DNA from: an uncultured Burkholderiales bacterium
GTDB taxonomy: Bacteria > Pseudomonadota > Gammaproteobacteria > Burkholderiales > Burkholderiaceae
Direction of reading: 5' to 3'
Length of the DNA stretch: 7,481 nucleotides
NCBI GenBank assembly: GCA_903845315.1
Contig: CAIMWY010000430.1
Coordinates: 1 to 7,481 of the forward strand
The position numbers and the translations under genes were made by a program. The stretch's first letter is position 1, and each line of letters begins with the position of its first letter. Shown here one piece after another: positions 5,340 to 7,481 of the stretch. The notes under the pieces are model-generated. The model saw nothing but the letters and a program-made list of their open reading frames with translations. It did no database searches and was not told the origin of the DNA.

Positions 5340-6161
5340 ATGACCACCCCCACAAGTTCTCACCGCATGCCCGTCTTCTTTGTTGGACATGGCAGCCCCA
5401 TGAACGTGATCGAAGACAGCCCGTTTCGCCGTGAATGGTCGCGCTACGGCGCTATGTTTGGCACCCGTTGGCCCAAGCCGAAGTTGATTTTGTGCATTTC
5501 AGCCCACTGGATCACCGAAGGCTGGTGGCTCACCGGCATGGCGCAACCCAAAACTATCCATGACTTTGGCGGTTTTCCGCAAGAACTGTTCGATCAGCAG
5601 TACCCCGCGCCTGGTGCGCCGCAATGGGTGCAGCAGGTGGCGCAACAGTTGCACCAACCCAGCAACGGACAAGCCGTGGGCATCGATACCCACGCATGGG
5701 GCTTGGACCATGGGTGCTGGGGGGTGTTAAAGCCCATGTTTCCGGATGCCGACATTCCCGTGGTGCAACTGAGCATGGATTACCACCGCCCCATCGCCGA
5801 CCACTTTGCCTTGGGCCAACAACTGCGCAGCCTGCGCGACGAGGGCGTGTTGATTTTGGCCAGCGGCAATACGGTGCACAACCTGCGCGCCATGCAACGC
5901 TCAGCCCCAGTCAACCAAGCGCTTGACTGGACGATACAGTTTGACCAATGGGTGGCTGCGCAAATCAGCGCGGGCCGCAACGAGGCCTTGATTGACTTTC
6001 AGCAGCAAGGTGAACTTGCGCAGCTCGCGCACCCCAGCTACGACCACTACCTGCCCTTGCTGTATGCGGCAGGTGCGGCCCAAGCCGATGACACGGTGGA
6101 GTTTTTCAACGACGGTTACCAACTGGCCTCCATGGCCATGCGCTCCGTCGTGTGGAACTGA
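5340..6161 (+). CDS. ygiD: Class III extradiol dioxygenase, 4,5-DOPA dioxygenase (DODA/YgiD) family
   Basis: The 273-residue protein belongs to the LigB-superfamily branch containing E. coli YgiD and plant DODA, non-haem metal enzymes that open catechol rings between carbons 4 and 5. Length matches YgiD (about 270). Motifs in order are PVFFVGHGSPMN (11-22, His17), ISAHWITEG (53-61, His56), HDFGGFPQELFD (74-85), GLDHGCWGVLKPMFP (121-135, His124), ASGNTVHNLR (174-183, His180) and HPSYDHYLPLLYA (231-243, His231 and His236). By family knowledge His17, His56 and one His of the 231-236 motif bind the metal, and His124 or His180 acts in catalysis. The true substrate in bacteria is unclear; many members are annotated only as aromatic ring-opening dioxygenases. 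No clear Shine-Dalgarno precedes the ATG at 5340, and an in-frame ATG at 5367 begins exactly at the conserved MPVFFVGHG. The gene is divergent from phaZ and its stop lies 10 bases from the convergent aminotransferase stop. Confidence 0.88.
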   Translation: MTTPTSSHRMPVFFVGHGSPMNVIEDSPFRREWSRYGAMFGTRWPKPKLILCISAHWITEGWWLTGMAQPKTIHDFGGFPQELFDQQYPAPGAPQWVQQVAQQLHQPSNGQAVGIDTHAWGLDHGCWGVLKPMFPDADIPVVQLSMDYHRPIADHFALGQQLRSLRDEGVLILASGNTVHNLRAMQRSAPVNQALDWTIQFDQWVAAQISAGRNEALIDFQQQGELAQLAHPSYDHYLPLLYAAGAAQADDTVEFFNDGYQLASMAMRSVVWN

Positions 6162-6171
6162 GCGCCCGTGC

Positions 6172-7368
6172 TTACATCACCTTGGCGATGCAAGCGCAGA
6201 CGTAGTCAATGTTCTTGCTGTTGAGCGCCGCCACGCACATGCGACCGGTGTCGGTGCCGTAAACACCAAACTCGTTGCGCAAGCGCACCATTTGGTCTTT
6301 GGACAGGCCTGAGTAGCTGAACATGCCAATTTGGGTGGTGATGAAGCCCATGTCTTGCTTGACGCCTGCGGCTTTCAAACCATCCACCAGTTTTTGGCGC
6401 ATGGCTTTGATGCGCACGCGCATCTCGCCCAATTCTTTTTCCCACAGGGCGCGCCACTCTGGGTGGCCCAGCACAGCGGCCACCACGGCGCCCCCGTGGA
6501 TGGGTGGGTTGGAGTAGTTGGTACGTATCACGATCTTGAGTTGGCTCAGCACGCGGCTGGCCTCTTCTTTGTCGGCACACAGCACACTCAAAGCGCCCAC
6601 GCGCTCGCCGTACAAGCTGAAGCTCTTGGAGAAAGAAGTAGACACAAAAAAGCACAAGCCTGCGGCAACAAACTTTTGAATCACCGCGCCGTCTTCGGCG
6701 ATGCCGTGGCCAAAGCCTTGGTAGGCCATGTCGAGGAACGTCGTCAGGTTGTTGGCCTTGACCACGCTCACCACCTGGTCCCACTGCGCGGAACTGATGT
6801 CGTAGCCGGTGGGGTTGTGGCAGCAGGCGTGCAAGACCACGATGGTGCCAGGGGCAGCCGCATTGAGCGAGGCCAGCATGCCGTCAAAGTTCACGCCGCG
6901 CTTGGCAGCGTCGTAGTAGGCATAGGTCTCGACCTTGAAGCCGGCATTGGTGAACAAGGCGCGGTGGTTTTCCCAGCTCGGGTCCGAAATCAACACGGTG
7001 GCGTTGGGGCTGAGGTGCTTCAAAAAGTCAGCACCAATTTTCAAGCCACCGGTGCCGCCAATGCCTTGCACCGTGGCCACGCGGCCCGAGGTGACGGCCT
7101 CAGAGTCGGCGCCAAACACCAGACTTTTGACGGCGCTGTCGTAGGCGGCAATGCCATCGATGGGCAGATATCCGCGTGCAGTGGGCTTGGCCATCATGGC
7201 TTTTTCAGCGTGTTGCACGCAGTCTAGAAGGGGCAACTTGCCGTTGTCGTCGAAGTACACGCCCACGCCGAGGTTGACTTTGTTGGGGTTGGTGTCGGCG
7301 GCAAATTGCTCGTTCAAACCCAAGATCGGGTCGCGGGGGGCCATTTCGACAGCGGTAAACATTGACAT
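6172..7368 (-). CDS. tyrB: Aspartate/aromatic amino acid aminotransferase (class I, PLP-dependent)
   Basis: The 398-residue protein is a full-length class I aminotransferase of the AspC/TyrB group. It transfers the amino group between aspartate or aromatic amino acids and 2-oxoglutarate, using pyridoxal phosphate in the cytoplasm. Visible PLP and substrate residues are Trp132 (SDPSWENH), Asn185 (CHNPTG), Asp213 and Tyr216 (FLDMAYQGFG), Lys248 forming the Schiff base in STSFSKSFSLYGERVG, Arg256 in the same block, Arg282 (VIRTNYSNPP, side-chain carboxylate) and Arg376 (DTGRMCVA, alpha-carboxylate). TyrB and AspC share these residues, so the choice of tyrB is tentative; orthologues in Burkholderiales are commonly named aromatic amino acid aminotransferase. 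The start at 7368 (ATG TCA ATG) is preceded by AAGGA six bases upstream; the ATG at 7362 is a less well-spaced alternative. It is a monocistronic minus-strand gene within the window, with its upstream region running off the edge. Confidence 0.93.
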   Translation of the reverse strand: MSMFTAVEMAPRDPILGLNEQFAADTNPNKVNLGVGVYFDDNGKLPLLDCVQHAEKAMMAKPTARGYLPIDGIAAYDSAVKSLVFGADSEAVTSGRVATVQGIGGTGGLKIGADFLKHLSPNATVLISDPSWENHRALFTNAGFKVETYAYYDAAKRGVNFDGMLASLNAAAPGTIVVLHACCHNPTGYDISSAQWDQVVSVVKANNLTTFLDMAYQGFGHGIAEDGAVIQKFVAAGLCFFVSTSFSKSFSLYGERVGALSVLCADKEEASRVLSQLKIVIRTNYSNPPIHGGAVVAAVLGHPEWRALWEKELGEMRVRIKAMRQKLVDGLKAAGVKQDMGFITTQIGMFSYSGLSKDQMVRLRNEFGVYGTDTGRMCVAALNSKNIDYVCACIAKVM

Positions 7369-7374
7369 CGTCGG

Positions 7375-7379
7375 TCCTT
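7375..7379 (-). promoter_or_regulatory. Ribosome binding site of the aminotransferase gene
   Basis: On the minus strand AAGGA precedes the ATG at 7368 with a 6-base spacer (CCGACG). It fixes the start at 7368 rather than at the in-frame ATG two codons later. Confidence 0.6.
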
Positions 7380-7481
7380 GATCACAGATAAAGAGAAGGG
7401 GATTGGGTAAGAACGCGCAGTCTGCGGTAGGCTAGTGCGCTTGGCCTGAATTTTAAGGGCCAGCTTGATTGTTTTTTTGCC
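7380..7481 (-). promoter_or_regulatory. Leader/promoter region of the aminotransferase gene, truncated
   Basis: This stretch has no supported gene and must hold the promoter or leader of the minus-strand aminotransferase. I cannot assign a convincing -35/-10 pair. It includes an imperfect inverted repeat, GCTTGGCC...GGCCAGC (7439-7464), with an AT-rich loop, followed on the plus strand by TTGATTG and seven T residues (7472-7478). The window ends before the next gene. Confidence 0.4.

Noticed and set aside
5238..5390. Longer phaZ start giving a 535-residue protein
   Set aside because: The 51 extra residues show no family resemblance, run through the operator and the divergent gene's start, and PhaZ proteins begin MLYQ.
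6331..7227. 298-codon plus-strand ORF antisense to the aminotransferase
   Set aside because: Its composition is typical of a mirror frame, no domain is recognisable, and the opposite strand encodes a complete aminotransferase with all catalytic residues.
1..7481. Mobile elements, tRNA genes, CRISPR arrays, toxin-antitoxin or defence genes
   Set aside because: No terminal repeats, transposase motifs, cloverleaf sequences, repeat-spacer patterns or defence domains were seen. All strong reading frames belong to metabolic families.

Overview
The window reads as a chromosomal segment of a betaproteobacterium, most likely Burkholderiales and close to Comamonadaceae (Limnohabitans, Rhodoferax or Polaromonas type). 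This is inferred from moderately high GC, dense gene packing, a Bug-family periplasmic binding protein, an intracellular PHB depolymerase of the Cupriavidus PhaZ type, and a soluble RnfB-like ferredoxin of the kind seen in this group. No mobile element, tRNA, rRNA or CRISPR array is visible. No stretch longer than about 110 bases lacks a gene.

Bases 1-3061 (plus strand) form a tightly packed run of four genes. They are the 3' end of a biotin-dependent acyl-CoA carboxylase alpha subunit (PccA type), a VOC-fold protein resembling methylmalonyl-CoA epimerase (ATGA overlap), an M20 amidohydrolase (15-base gap), and a Bug/TctC-type solute-binding protein (79-base gap). The first two suggest propionyl-CoA carboxylation and epimerisation. 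The last two look like a scavenging pair, with periplasmic capture of an acid and cytoplasmic hydrolysis of an N-acyl amino acid, but the substrate is unknown. A hairpin at 3102-3125 lies between this run and the convergent genes that follow.

Bases 3124-5237 (minus strand) hold phaZ, an intracellular polyhydroxybutyrate depolymerase with an unusual Lys/Ala-rich, histone H1-like C-terminal tail. It is followed, with a 4-base GTGA overlap, by a membrane-anchor-less RnfB-type ferredoxin with three Cys4 clusters. Upstream of phaZ, in the interval shared with the divergent gene at 5340, is TGTTGCAGTGCAA. It fits the PHB regulator site TG[N]TGC[N]3GCAA that I recall for PhbF/PhaR of Herbaspirillum.

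Bases 5340-6161 (plus) encode a class III extradiol dioxygenase of the DODA/YgiD family. Bases 6172-7368 (minus) encode a class I aspartate/aromatic aminotransferase (TyrB/AspC type), convergent with it across only 10 bases. The rest, to 7481, is the leader of the aminotransferase gene.

Most of the window is ordinary central and storage metabolism. The parts worth a second look are the phaZ tail, the probable PhaR operator between phaZ and the dioxygenase gene, and the coupled anchor-less ferredoxin.
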